Below are positions 9,178 to 17,399 of a stretch of DNA of 64,000 nt, in pieces; the first letter of the stretch is position 1; each line of letters starts with the position of its first letter. The stretch spans positions 806,001 through 870,000 of the forward strand of contig BQWY01000001.1 of assembly GCA_036984305.1 (NCBI GenBank), given 5' to 3'. Origin of the DNA: Nitrospira sp. GTDB lineage: Bacteria; Nitrospirota; Nitrospiria; Nitrospirales; Nitrospiraceae. The notes under the pieces are model-generated. The model did not search any database, was not told the origin of the DNA, and saw only the letters and a list, made by a program, of their open reading frames with translations. A program made the translations under genes and the position numbers.

Positions 9178-9603
9178 ATGATAGGTCCGCGGCACACAGT
9201 CAGGGTCAGCCTGTTCATCTTGCTATTCATATCAATGGTGCCAATCGCGCACAGCGCACCGAAGCGGCCGGGTCTTGGGTGGAACGCATGCTCCCCCAGT
9301 GGCGACCAGCTGAATCGATTGCAGAGTGCCAATCCGGGCGCAATGGACTCCTGCAGGAATATGGCCCAGCAAGCCCAGGCGCAAGGGCGCTCGTTTTCGT
9401 TCATGTGTGACGCGAACGGCAATGTCGCCTGCTGCAACGATTCAACTTGTGTCCAAGTCGGATCGATGGCGTTCAAACCGAAATTGCCTGGGGTTAGGCC
9501 CGAACAGATTCCTGGAACGATGCAACAAGTACCACCTCCTCCCGGCGGGAAATCCGGTGTCGTGCCAGCTCCGGGCAGCACAGGGGTACCACAAGTCAAG
9601 TAA
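9178..9603 (+). CDS. small secreted cysteine protein
   Basis: 141 aa from the ATG at 9178, with GGAAGGAG upstream. The signal peptide ends A-H-S-A. The mature part has W-N-A-C-S-P-S-G, S-C-R-N-M-A-Q-Q-A-Q-A-Q-G, F-M-C-D-A-N-G-N-V-A-C-C and a Pro/Gly-rich tail. The C-x-x-x-G-x-x-x-C-C arrangement resembles its neighbours at 10247 and 11401 (D-Y/W-M-C-C), but this one lacks the R-G-V-E box. Function unknown. Confidence 0.72.
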   Translation: MIGPRHTVRVSLFILLFISMVPIAHSAPKRPGLGWNACSPSGDQLNRLQSANPGAMDSCRNMAQQAQAQGRSFSFMCDANGNVACCNDSTCVQVGSMAFKPKLPGVRPEQIPGTMQQVPPPPGGKSGVVPAPGSTGVPQVK

Positions 9604-9645
9604 GGTCGAGGCCGCAACGGCCTTCCCAAAGTAAGGAGACTGTCC

Positions 9646-10086
9646 ATGAGCCACCTTTGCTCACTGCCATCGAAATTCGGTTTCATTCCTGTCGTCCTGG
9701 TCACGCTCGGCCTGAGTATGGATCCCGTCGCCTTCTCGGCGCCGATCCAGCACGGAACCAATGCTGAAACTACCTGCGAGGTGGTGAGCGCCGGTCAATA
9801 TTACTGCACCATCGACGGTAAGGGGTACTACTGCGACACCAAGACCAACCCGGACCCGAACAAGAACTGCCGACCGGCGAAGATGGTTCCCTCGGGCCCC
9901 AAGGGGACCATCGATCAAGGCACGCTCAAGAATGCCCCGATCATGCGTCGCGGAATCGAGGGCGAGCCAACAGGTGAAGCGGAGCAGGTGGAAAAAGGCT
10001 TTCCCGGAGACATACAGGAGCGAGCGGTCAAGAAGCCAAAACCGGGACCGGTCCCCCCCGGGACGCCGCCGACATTTCCCAAATAG
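9646..10086 (+). CDS. small secreted protein with both forms of the RG box
   Basis: 146 aa. The signal peptide runs to about residue 32 (A-F-S-A). The mature domain contains C-E-V-V-S-A-G-Q-Y-Y-C-T, Y-Y-C-D and N-C-R-P-A, four cysteines in all. The C-terminal third carries I-M-R-R-G-I-E-G-E and, some 25 residues later, I-Q-E-R-A-V followed by a Lys/Pro-rich tail. It is the only protein in the locus that has both forms of the motif, which argues that they are related signals. Ribosome site AAGGAG upstream. Confidence 0.75.
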   Translation: MSHLCSLPSKFGFIPVVLVTLGLSMDPVAFSAPIQHGTNAETTCEVVSAGQYYCTIDGKGYYCDTKTNPDPNKNCRPAKMVPSGPKGTIDQGTLKNAPIMRRGIEGEPTGEAEQVEKGFPGDIQERAVKKPKPGPVPPGTPPTFPK

Positions 10087-10246
10087 ATGAACCTTGGACC
10101 CGGAGCAGACGACTTATTTGAGGGTTCGGGCTCATGTCAATATCGTCATCAGCCCGACAGGAGGAGGAAAGCTCCTTATCCAGTAGCATTGAACGGAACC
10201 GTATGTGCTGTTCCGGAATTACCTGGACAGCGAGAGGAGGTCTGCC

Positions 10247-10693
10247 ATGAAGTTCCCCCTGATCCGAATGAGCGGTACTGTCTTGGCTCTTGGGCTCATA
10301 GGTTACATGGTCGATCCCGCATCGGCCGTGCCCATAAAAAATCCCGAAAATTGCCAGGGGCCGGTGACTATCGGTGTGGCAACCTGTTCGGACAAGCCCG
10401 GCCATTGGGTTGAATGTATTCCGAGCGGCGACTACATGTGCTGCGTGCAGAATGCGCAAGGAGGAAAAGACTGCGAACAGATCGAGGCCAAACATAGTCC
10501 CATTGGTGGGATGCGGGCGCCGTTGGGCAACAAGCTAGAGGTTGCACCGGGAACAACGACCCCCCCCACGCGGTTTCCGAAAGCGGGTATGACGGCACCT
10601 ATCATGCGGCGGGGCGTCGAAGGCGAACAGGGTGACGAGCAACCGTCCGAATCCGGTAGCGGCGGAGCAATGGGGGCCGATCAGGGTAAGTGA
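10247..10693 (+). CDS. small secreted cysteine protein with MRRGVEG box
   Basis: 148 aa from the ATG at 10247, preceded by GAGAGGAGG. The signal peptide ends P-A-S-A. The mature domain has N-C-Q-G, A-T-C-S, W-V-E-C-I-P-S-G-D-Y-M-C-C and D-C-E-Q, then a Pro/Thr linker and I-M-R-R-G-V-E-G-E in an acidic tail. The G-D-Y-M-C-C ... C-E core aligns with G-D-W-M-C-C ... C-E in the gene at 11401. Function unknown. Confidence 0.75.
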   Translation: MKFPLIRMSGTVLALGLIGYMVDPASAVPIKNPENCQGPVTIGVATCSDKPGHWVECIPSGDYMCCVQNAQGGKDCEQIEAKHSPIGGMRAPLGNKLEVAPGTTTPPTRFPKAGMTAPIMRRGVEGEQGDEQPSESGSGGAMGADQGK

Positions 10694-10746
10694 CAATAAC
10701 ACGTCCGAGTGGTTTGTCTACAGGTGTGCATAGATAGGAGGCCAGC

Positions 10747-11175
10747 ATGCGACACACATCTGCCATCACGGTTTTGATCCTGAGTCTTACCATGTGGCTA
10801 TTAGGGATGCCACTCGACAGTCATGCCAAGCCCAAGTCGAGGAGCTTTGGATGCACCGTGAGCGATCTCCAAACCAATTTCGCCAGCTCCTGCATCCATC
10901 AGGCTGATCAGGACATTATGCAAGGCCACTCCTACATTCATGTCGTGGTCTGCGAGGGGGGGCAACAGAAGTGCTGCACGGTCAGTGACTCGGGTCAGAT
11001 CCTCAATTGTCGCAGGCCGGCTGGATCCGCGCTCATGCAAGGCACGCTCAATCAAGCGCCTGTGCTTAGTCGTGGGACGGAGGGAGCAGATGAGACGGAT
11101 GAGTCGACGCCGATCCCGTCATGGCTGACCAAAGAATGGATTGAAGAACACGACGGCAAGGAGCCCGCAGAGTAA
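10747..11175 (+). CDS. small secreted cysteine protein, GCTV-CCTVS family (copy 2)
   Basis: 142 aa, ATG preceded by TAGGAGG. The signal peptide ends D-S-H-A. It shares G-C-T-V, N-F-x-x-S-C, the C-x-G-G-Q stretch, C-C-T-V-S and L-N-C-R-R-P-A-G-S-A-L with the protein at 6773, then carries L-S-R-G-T-E-G-A and an acidic C-terminus. Both paralogues also have a Trp-containing amphipathic ending (W-I/L-T-x-x). Function unknown; the conserved cysteines probably pair in the periplasm or outside the cell. Confidence 0.78.
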   Translation: MRHTSAITVLILSLTMWLLGMPLDSHAKPKSRSFGCTVSDLQTNFASSCIHQADQDIMQGHSYIHVVVCEGGQQKCCTVSDSGQILNCRRPAGSALMQGTLNQAPVLSRGTEGADETDESTPIPSWLTKEWIEEHDGKEPAE

Positions 11176-11400
11176 GCCGACCGGAGATTGCACGATGAGA
11201 CTTGGCTCGGGGGCGGTGGGCCTCGAAGAATCCATCAGCTAGTGCCCAAAAGTTGCCTGCCCCATGGTCATGCTACGAATCGAGAGGCGTGGTGTGCAGA
11301 GCCGTCTGGTACAGGAAATCCGGGCGGAGAGATCGATGAGCAGCCGACTCCGATCTTTGGTGGTGAAGACAAAAATTTACCGCGCAGGAGGGAAGAACCG

Positions 11401-11829
11401 ATGTCACGATCATTCATCATAGTTGCGACCGCGCTGTGGCTCGTGGCCATGACCGTCTCAGTGGAAGCCCTGATCATCAGAGATCAGTGCAACCAGACAT
11501 CCGGCGATGGACAAGGGCACAGCTGCCCGCCCGGCGACTACTTGCTGATACGCCCACAGTACCCGAGCGGCGTCTGCGGCGACTGGATGTGTTGTCCCGC
11601 CAATGGGGACGGCAGCTACAACTGCGAGAAGGCGGTGAATCCAACAAGCAGCGTGATCAGTGGACATTTGAAGAATCTCTTAGGGCCGCGCGCGACTGTC
11701 CTGAGTCCGGGGAGCTTCGGAACGGGTAAACAACCGACGTTTCAGACTCCCGGTGGCACCATTCAGCGTCGGGGAATAGACGAGGAGTCTCCTGTTCGGA
11801 ACGAGACGACGCCGGGGGAAGTCAAGTAG
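11401..11829 (+). CDS. small secreted cysteine protein, DWMCC type
   Basis: 142 aa from the ATG at 11401, with AGGAGGGAAG upstream. Signal peptide of about 22 residues. The mature part has D-Q-C-N, S-C-P-P-G-D-Y-L-L-I, V-C-G-D-W-M-C-C and Y-N-C-E-K, then a low-complexity linker and I-Q-R-R-G-I-D-E-E before the C-terminus. It is related to the 148-aa protein at 10247. The 225 bases upstream of it (11176-11400) have no intact gene but include a short frame with R-R-G-V that could be a remnant of another member. Confidence 0.72.
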   Translation: MSRSFIIVATALWLVAMTVSVEALIIRDQCNQTSGDGQGHSCPPGDYLLIRPQYPSGVCGDWMCCPANGDGSYNCEKAVNPTSSVISGHLKNLLGPRATVLSPGSFGTGKQPTFQTPGGTIQRRGIDEESPVRNETTPGEVK

Positions 11830-11875
11830 GAGTGCCAGATACCTGTTCATGGACTGTGAGAGGGAGGTAGATGAC

Positions 11876-13057
11876 ATGAAGATCGGCATGTGGGTGGCCA
11901 CAGTGTTCTGTGGGATGTGCCTCACTGTGTTCGGTTGCGCTCGCGAAAAGCCGCCGGTAGATGGTGCCGCCGGCGCAATAGCAGCTTCCACTGACACATC
12001 GGCGCCTGCACAGGTGGAGCCGAAGCCAGGAGAATCACCTGGCGAGCCCGTTCAAGAGCGCGGGCTAACCTTGTCCTCGAGCGGCCTCACGACGCCTCTC
12101 ATGCTCACGCCTGTTCCCACGGTCGTGCCGAACCCCCCAGCCTTTGGGACGCTGCCGGGAGAGTTTGCCATACGTTCATACCTTCAAAACACGCCGTGGA
12201 CCGCTCGCGATGGAGGCCATCACAGTATCGACGCCGTCATTACAGTGCCGTCGGTAATCGGACCGAACCAACGGTTCAAGCTCGCGTCGGTGCAGCCGGA
12301 TTTCACGACGATCCAAACCAGCGGCGGGTACTACGTAAGCGCCGTCGATGGACTTGGCGGGCCGCCAAATGTGACGCAACCGGTTCAAACGGAACTGCGA
12401 ACGCCGCAAAACGATATCGCTCTCTTCAGGGTGGATGGTCCGAGTGCGGCGGGAACCTTTACAGTCAAGAGCTACGGCGGACATTTTCTTACGGCGCTAG
12501 GGGGAGGAGGCAAAGCGAACGATGCCTTCCATACCGACGCCACCAAAGCGCAGAGCTGGGAGATGTATTACTTTCTGAAATGCGGCGACCTCGGGACGGG
12601 CTATCAGTACGCGATCAGACCGACTGGAACCGGCAACATTCCCGGGAAGGGTGACTTCGTAAGCTTCCTTACAGCACAGGGCGGCGGAGGGCGGACGACT
12701 CAGGCTATGACGGCTTATAGTGGTTATCAGGCGGCCTCCCGGTTCAAGCTCATCAGGCAATCTAATGGATCATATGCACTGCAGACATCCAACGGCGTGA
12801 ACTATCTGACAGCCGTCAACGGCGGTGGTCTTGCGAGCGGGGACAACCTTCAAACCAACCGCACGCAGGTCCAGGCCTGGGAAACCTTCAAAATCGTGGA
12901 ACAGTCCAATTGTTCCTATACCATTCAGACCGTGAGTGGATTTTACCTGGCGGTTGGGCCGGGATCGTCGACGATCTCGACGCGGATCAGCGATCCCAAT
13001 GCAGCGCCGACGATTGGCTATAACGCCAAGTTCGAATTGATCATGGTGGGCCTCTGA
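11876..13057 (+). CDS. lipoprotein with six fascin-like beta-trefoil repeats (copy 3)
   Basis: 393 aa from the ATG at 11876, chosen for GAGGGAGG upstream; an in-frame ATG at 11849 would place nine extra residues before the signal. Lipobox L-T-V-F-G-C, modified Cys21. The acidic linker contains V-Q-E-R-G-L. Six trefoil repeats follow, with repeat 1 the most divergent and repeats 3 and 5 keeping Y/F-L-T-A-L/V-x-G-G-G and W-E-x-F. K-C-G-D-L-G-T-G marks the middle. It begins the second trefoil-lnt-A-B module. Confidence 0.85.
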   Translation: MKIGMWVATVFCGMCLTVFGCAREKPPVDGAAGAIAASTDTSAPAQVEPKPGESPGEPVQERGLTLSSSGLTTPLMLTPVPTVVPNPPAFGTLPGEFAIRSYLQNTPWTARDGGHHSIDAVITVPSVIGPNQRFKLASVQPDFTTIQTSGGYYVSAVDGLGGPPNVTQPVQTELRTPQNDIALFRVDGPSAAGTFTVKSYGGHFLTALGGGGKANDAFHTDATKAQSWEMYYFLKCGDLGTGYQYAIRPTGTGNIPGKGDFVSFLTAQGGGGRTTQAMTAYSGYQAASRFKLIRQSNGSYALQTSNGVNYLTAVNGGGLASGDNLQTNRTQVQAWETFKIVEQSNCSYTIQTVSGFYLAVGPGSSTISTRISDPNAAPTIGYNAKFELIMVGL

Positions 13058-13271
13058 GGGGCGGTGATGCGATGACGGATTTCTTCGGACTGATCCACTC
13101 GTGGCGGGGGCAATGTGCATCACGTCTGCGACGCGTCGCCGCATGGTGTGCTGTCGTAGTTGCCAGAGTTAAACCGAACCGATCTGTGATGACCTCTCGC
13201 ATCGTAGGGTGAAAGGCCCCCTCGCGTGGGGCCTACGTGATCAGGAAGCGATTTCACTGGGAGAAGCAGCG

Positions 13272-14885
13272 ATGCTGTCCCCTTTATACGCGGTCCCCTC
13301 CGGCCCGGCAGTTCGTCGATCCCCACCCGCCGCTCAGAACATGGCCAAACTCGGTCTGGCGCTATTGACGTCCGTATTGTTGACATGTTCCTTGCCACCG
13401 TTCGATTGGGGATGGATTGCTTGGGTTGCTCTAGTGCCGCTGCTGGTAGCCTGCCATGGCTCCACTGCCGCCCAGGCGACGGGACTAGGCTTTCTGAGCG
13501 GCTTCGGAGCGGTGTGCGGCGCCTTGAGTTGGATCTTCGAGGTGCCGGCATTTGGCATCCACCATTTCCTGTTGTTGGGGGGCTACCTTGCGCTCTATCC
13601 CGCCCTCTGGTGTCTGGGACTCGCTTATTTAAAGCGGTTCGACATCGTGACCGCCATTCCACCGGCTGCGTTGTGGGTGATCCTCGACTATGTGCGTGCG
13701 CACGCCGGATTTCTGGCCTTCCCTTGGGGAACCCTCGCTCATACGCAACACGATCATCTCGCGGTGCTGCAGGTGGCGACCGTGACCGGCGAATATGGGG
13801 TCACGTTTTTGGTGGTGCTTGGCAGCACCGCGATTGCTGGGATCATCACTCGGCGAGCCCGGGTCAGCGCAATTGTCGCCCTGCTCCTCATCGGGCTTGT
13901 TCATTCAACGGGCATCCTCGCGCTAAACACCGGGCATGCCGAACGAACGCTCCGAGTGGCCGCCGTCCAGCCGAGTATTCCGGTCGGGGGGCACGCGACA
14001 GGAGCAGATCGCCTTGTCAACTTCCGTCTCCTCGAACGGCTGACCGTTGCCGCAGCCGTTTCACACCCATCACTGATTGCCTGGCCGGAGACAGCCATTG
14101 CCGGAAACCTGCGGGCAGACCCGTTGCTGGCGTCTGACCTGCAGGCGATTGTTCAGGAGCTTGGGGTGCCGCTCGTTCTCGGAGTCTCAGAGGTCGAAAA
14201 GTTCGCTGCACGCGACCACCTCGGCGAGATTCGACGACGGGCCTATAATTCTGCCTATTTCTTCTCACCGAATGCAGCGCTGTCCGCTCCTTACCATAAG
14301 CGGTACCTTCTCCCGTTTGGTGAGTATGCACCCTTTGAGGGTATGGTGACTTGGCCAGCTTGGGTCGGCGGACGTGGCTATGACCGAGTTGCGGGCGAGG
14401 GGCCGCGAGTATTTGCGCTGCCCGATGGCACTCCGTTCTCGACACTGATCTGTTGGGAAAGCTTGTTCAGCGATCTGAGCCGAGAATCGGTGATGGCAGG
14501 CGCTCGTTTGCTCGTGCAATTGAACAACCCCGCCTGGTTTGGCCATAGCGCAGCCGGCGCCCAGCAAAATCTTTCGTCCGTGCTTCGGGCCGTCGAAAAC
14601 CGCGTGCCTATTGTGGTTGCCTCTAATACGGGTCCGTCGCAAGTCATTGATCCGCATGGCCGAATCGTGGCGAGCAGTTCGAGCATTTTTACCGTCGACA
14701 TGGTCGCAGGACAGGTGCCGCTCGGCGAGAGTGGGACCGTTTACACAAGGATGGGCGATGTGTTCGTGTGGGGCCTGGTCGCCTTGGTCAGCCTGGCGGC
14801 TTGGCCTGGTTTGGCTTGGAATCGGATGACTCTATGGGCCCTCAAATGGCATCGTCAGCGTTCTTTGGAACAGCCGCTAAATTGA
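13272..14885 (+). CDS. lnt: apolipoprotein N-acyltransferase paralogue 2
   Basis: 537 aa from the ATG at 13272 (GGGAGAAG upstream), exactly the length of copy 1; upstream in-frame starts reach 13209. Transmembrane N-terminal half, nitrilase-type domain, and the triad motifs A-W-P-E-T, Y-H-K-R-Y-L-L-P-F-G-E and L-I-C-W-E-S are all intact. The opening L-L-T-C-S-L-P-P ... G-W-I-A-W-V-A-L-V-P-L is closely similar to copy 1. It follows a beta-trefoil lipoprotein and abuts gene A. Both copies look active, so this is unlikely to be a decaying duplicate. Confidence 0.92.
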   Translation: MLSPLYAVPSGPAVRRSPPAAQNMAKLGLALLTSVLLTCSLPPFDWGWIAWVALVPLLVACHGSTAAQATGLGFLSGFGAVCGALSWIFEVPAFGIHHFLLLGGYLALYPALWCLGLAYLKRFDIVTAIPPAALWVILDYVRAHAGFLAFPWGTLAHTQHDHLAVLQVATVTGEYGVTFLVVLGSTAIAGIITRRARVSAIVALLLIGLVHSTGILALNTGHAERTLRVAAVQPSIPVGGHATGADRLVNFRLLERLTVAAAVSHPSLIAWPETAIAGNLRADPLLASDLQAIVQELGVPLVLGVSEVEKFAARDHLGEIRRRAYNSAYFFSPNAALSAPYHKRYLLPFGEYAPFEGMVTWPAWVGGRGYDRVAGEGPRVFALPDGTPFSTLICWESLFSDLSRESVMAGARLLVQLNNPAWFGHSAAGAQQNLSSVLRAVENRVPIVVASNTGPSQVIDPHGRIVASSSSIFTVDMVAGQVPLGESGTVYTRMGDVFVWGLVALVSLAAWPGLAWNRMTLWALKWHRQRSLEQPLN

Positions 14886-14897
14886 ATGGAGGTTGCC

Positions 14898-15524
14898 ATG
14901 CGACACCATTTGTCCGCAGTAGTGGTGCTGGCCGGGCTCATCGTCACGGCTGTGTCGCCGTCCTCCGTATTAGCATCGGGCATTCTCCTGCCTCCAACGG
15001 ATCCGTGCTTGAACAAGGCACCTCAAAACGTGAATTTCTCGAAAGTGCCGCGCACCTATATATTTACTGGCACCTGCAACCTCATGCAGACGCGTCTGGC
15101 CGTGAATGTCGATGTGCCTTGGACTGGCGTCGGCACCTATGACCCTGCGACTGGCAAGGCGGCGGAAGACATCATTGTGCCGCCGCCCACCATTTCTCAG
15201 CCATCCCGGCCATACGGGCGCTTCCTCGCCACGATGCACTGTGCGGCCGATCCCTGGTTAGATGCGAATGTAAAATGCGACCAGGTGGTCGCGTCGTCGA
15301 ATCCTCCAGCCAATGCCTATCCCCCCAATGCGTACGGGCGCTATGCCGCCGGCGTCGTGACTCAAGTGATTGCCGCGATCTCGTCGGCTAGGCGGCCGTA
15401 TACGGCACAAATGAATGACAGTAACCGACAGCAAATCATGGCGCAGTACCAGTCTTTCCGCATTCAAGAAGGCATGAGAAATGCGGAACGCTCAAAGCAG
15501 CTTCGCCCCGCCTTCAAGCCATGA
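14898..15524 (+). CDS. exported protein A of the trefoil-lnt-A-B module
   Basis: 208 aa from the ATG at 14898, with AATGGAGG upstream; an ATG at 14886 is also possible. The signal peptide ends V-L-A-S. Features shared with the A part of the fusion at 3280 are a G-T-C-N-L segment, a P-W before the linker and M-H-C-A-A-D-P-W. The C-terminal region is helical and Gln/Arg-rich (R-Q-Q-I-M-A-Q-Y), matching Q-Q-L-L-Q-Q-Y-L in the fusion. No known family recognised. It starts 13 bases after lnt copy 2 ends. Confidence 0.75.
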   Translation: MRHHLSAVVVLAGLIVTAVSPSSVLASGILLPPTDPCLNKAPQNVNFSKVPRTYIFTGTCNLMQTRLAVNVDVPWTGVGTYDPATGKAAEDIIVPPPTISQPSRPYGRFLATMHCAADPWLDANVKCDQVVASSNPPANAYPPNAYGRYAAGVVTQVIAAISSARRPYTAQMNDSNRQQIMAQYQSFRIQEGMRNAERSKQLRPAFKP

Positions 15525-15533
15525 AGGTTTCCG

Positions 15534-16295
15534 ATGATCAGGATGCGGTTCAGACAGAGATCCTCTCAGAGAATGCCGCTTGATTTGACTCTAGGAAGGG
15601 GCGTAGCGCGGACTGGCTGTTACTGGCTTGTTGCTCTATGGCCGGTGGTCTTTGCCTTCAGCAGCATGGCGATGGATGCGGGAAATCAGGAAAGTGTGAT
15701 GACCGCGGTCCAGTTGAATCGGCCGCTCTATGTGCGAACGGGCTCAGATGAGCCGGTGCTGCTGCCACGGGGCTCCTATGCCGTCATGTTCCACGACGAT
15801 CGCCACCTCCGGGTCGTGACGCAGGGAGCGGAGTCGGTGATCGTGGACGCTGTGGTCGCTCGCCACGATCAGGACCTCGAACACCCATTCGCGCTGGCCA
15901 TGGAGGATCCACAGACCCACGATCTGACTCACATCCTGTTGCTCTTGCCTGACGGGCGCGCTCTCGAAGCGACGGGGAGTGCCACTGGCGCGTTCCCGCG
16001 CGAAATTCCGGTGCACATCTTTGCAGCCCTCGCCAAGCAATGGGCAGCAGGCTCGCCGGTTAAGGAAGGCCTTCGCGTTGAAACCAAAACCATTCGCGCA
16101 GGACAGGATTACGACGTGGTGGTTTTGCCGTCGGGAATCTGCGCCGTTCTGTGCGAACGTGACGACCGGTGCCGGGCCTTTTCATGGCGACCACGGGTGA
16201 CTAAACCGACGACCGGAGCCTGTCATTTGCTAGAGACGGTGCCGCCGAAACAGTCCGACGAGTGCTGTGTGTCGGGAATGAAAGTAAGGCATTGA
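15534..16295 (+). CDS. exported protein B with a C-terminal PAN/Apple-like domain
   Basis: 253 aa. An N-terminal Arg-rich stretch and a hydrophobic segment (about 28-47) are followed by the B domain (about 55-160) with R-P-L-Y-V-R-T, H-P-F-A-L-A-M and L-L-L-P-D-G-R-A, paralogous to the C-terminal part of the fusion at 3280. The last ~70 residues carry I-C-A-V-L-C, D-D-R-C-R-A-F-S-W, A-C-H-L-L and C-C-V-S-G-M-K. This is the spacing of a PAN_4/Apple domain, which usually mediates protein or carbohydrate binding outside the cell. It begins 9 bases after gene A. The PAN domain is absent from the fusion copy. Confidence 0.78.
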   Translation: MIRMRFRQRSSQRMPLDLTLGRGVARTGCYWLVALWPVVFAFSSMAMDAGNQESVMTAVQLNRPLYVRTGSDEPVLLPRGSYAVMFHDDRHLRVVTQGAESVIVDAVVARHDQDLEHPFALAMEDPQTHDLTHILLLLPDGRALEATGSATGAFPREIPVHIFAALAKQWAAGSPVKEGLRVETKTIRAGQDYDVVVLPSGICAVLCERDDRCRAFSWRPRVTKPTTGACHLLETVPPKQSDECCVSGMKVRH

Positions 16296-16775
16296 GGTCG
16301 AGCGAAATGTTATCCCGTGCGCGGTTGACGGCGGGCAGCGACCCTGTCAATAGCCAAGCCGTACACCGCGCGCCGTCCCTTGTTGGCGTGTTCTGCTGCA
16401 TAGCAGCCGCTCGCTCCAGGAGGATCCGTGCCGATTCCCGATCCGATTATTCCGAGGTGCAGATTGGATTGGATCAAGCATCCGTTCTTCGACCTTCCCA
16501 ACTGGGTGGGCCCTGTCCGGGTAGTCTACGCGGAGCAGTGGTCGATCAGACGCTGTCTCGCGCCCCACGTGTGGGTGATGACGGTGACAGGTCATGACAG
16601 CGACGTGGTCTCGAGTCATCGACACGGGTCAGGTTCTAATCGGACTTGTGTCGCCGCAGATCTCATGTGCCGATGAGTTCGAGGGAACGTGCGATGACCG
16701 CGCGTCAGGCTATGGGGGCCCTATGCGGTCGTGGGTTTGGTTCCTTGTCGCCACGCCACAGAGAGGAGCAGACAT
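16296..16775 (+). other. 480-base stretch without a convincing gene
   Basis: A ribosome-site-like AGGAGG near 16420 precedes a GTG opening an 82-codon frame that ends at 16676. The frame has no signal peptide, no recognisable domain and an odd residue mix, so I do not call it. GAGAGGAGC near 16761 is the ribosome site of the next gene. Confidence 0.4.
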
Positions 16776-17399
16776 ATGACGTCCAGTCCGGCGGTATTGG
16801 GGATGATGCTCGTCCTGTTCGTCACTCCATTGTTGCGGGCCGACGAGGTGACGGAGCGCGCGGTACCCCCGAACCTCCCTGGAGCGCCAAGCGGTCTGGC
16901 AGGTTATGCATCACTTGAACAACAGGTGGCTGCTCTCCAACAACAGGTCGTGGCCCTTCAGACGCAACTGGCAACCTTGCAGTCGGCCATTCAAGTCACC
17001 CAGGGTGGTGTGACGATTCAAGGATCGACTCTCTCACTGAACGGTCACACGGTGAACGTGCAGGGCCAACAAGGCATCGCCCTGACGTCCGGCGGCCAGC
17101 TTTCCGTGCAGGCGGGGAACGATTTATCCACGTCCGTGGGACGGAGCGCCACCATTCAGATTGGCACGAATGGTGTTGTTCGCACGGGAGCGGCATTCTC
17201 CTTGACGAGCGGAACCACTCTCACCGTGGCGGCAGGAGCGGACATGACGTTGCAGGCCAGCAATCGGCTCACTGCACAGGGAGGAAACGAGACTATCATG
17301 AAAGCCGGCCACCATCTGGACCTTTCGTCGTCCGGAACCTTGGCTGTGCGGTCCTCCGGCAACCTGACGTTAAAAGGCCCAAAAATCCTTAACAACTGA
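16776..17399 (+). CDS. secreted coiled-coil plus beta-helix spike-like protein (copy 1)
   Basis: 207 aa from the ATG at 16776 (GAGAGGAGCA upstream). A signal peptide is followed by V-T-E-R-A-V, a variant of the RG box. Next is a heptad-patterned coiled coil (about 45-85: V-A-A-L-Q-Q-Q-V-V-A-L-Q-T-Q-L) and then about 120 residues of short Gly/Ser/Thr/Val repeats (V-T-I-Q-G, L-S-V-Q-A-G-N, L-T-V-A-A-G-A, L-T-L-K-G). This layout is typical of a trimeric coiled coil capped by a gp5/VgrG-like or left-handed beta-helical stalk. Fold and trimerisation are inferences. The protein at 18087 has the same plan. Confidence 0.72.
   Translation: MTSSPAVLGMMLVLFVTPLLRADEVTERAVPPNLPGAPSGLAGYASLEQQVAALQQQVVALQTQLATLQSAIQVTQGGVTIQGSTLSLNGHTVNVQGQQGIALTSGGQLSVQAGNDLSTSVGRSATIQIGTNGVVRTGAAFSLTSGTTLTVAAGADMTLQASNRLTAQGGNETIMKAGHHLDLSSSGTLAVRSSGNLTLKGPKILNN

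Noticed and set aside
16428-16676. 82-codon frame after an AGGAGG-like site
   Set aside because: No signal peptide, no RG box, odd composition; probably not coding or decayed.
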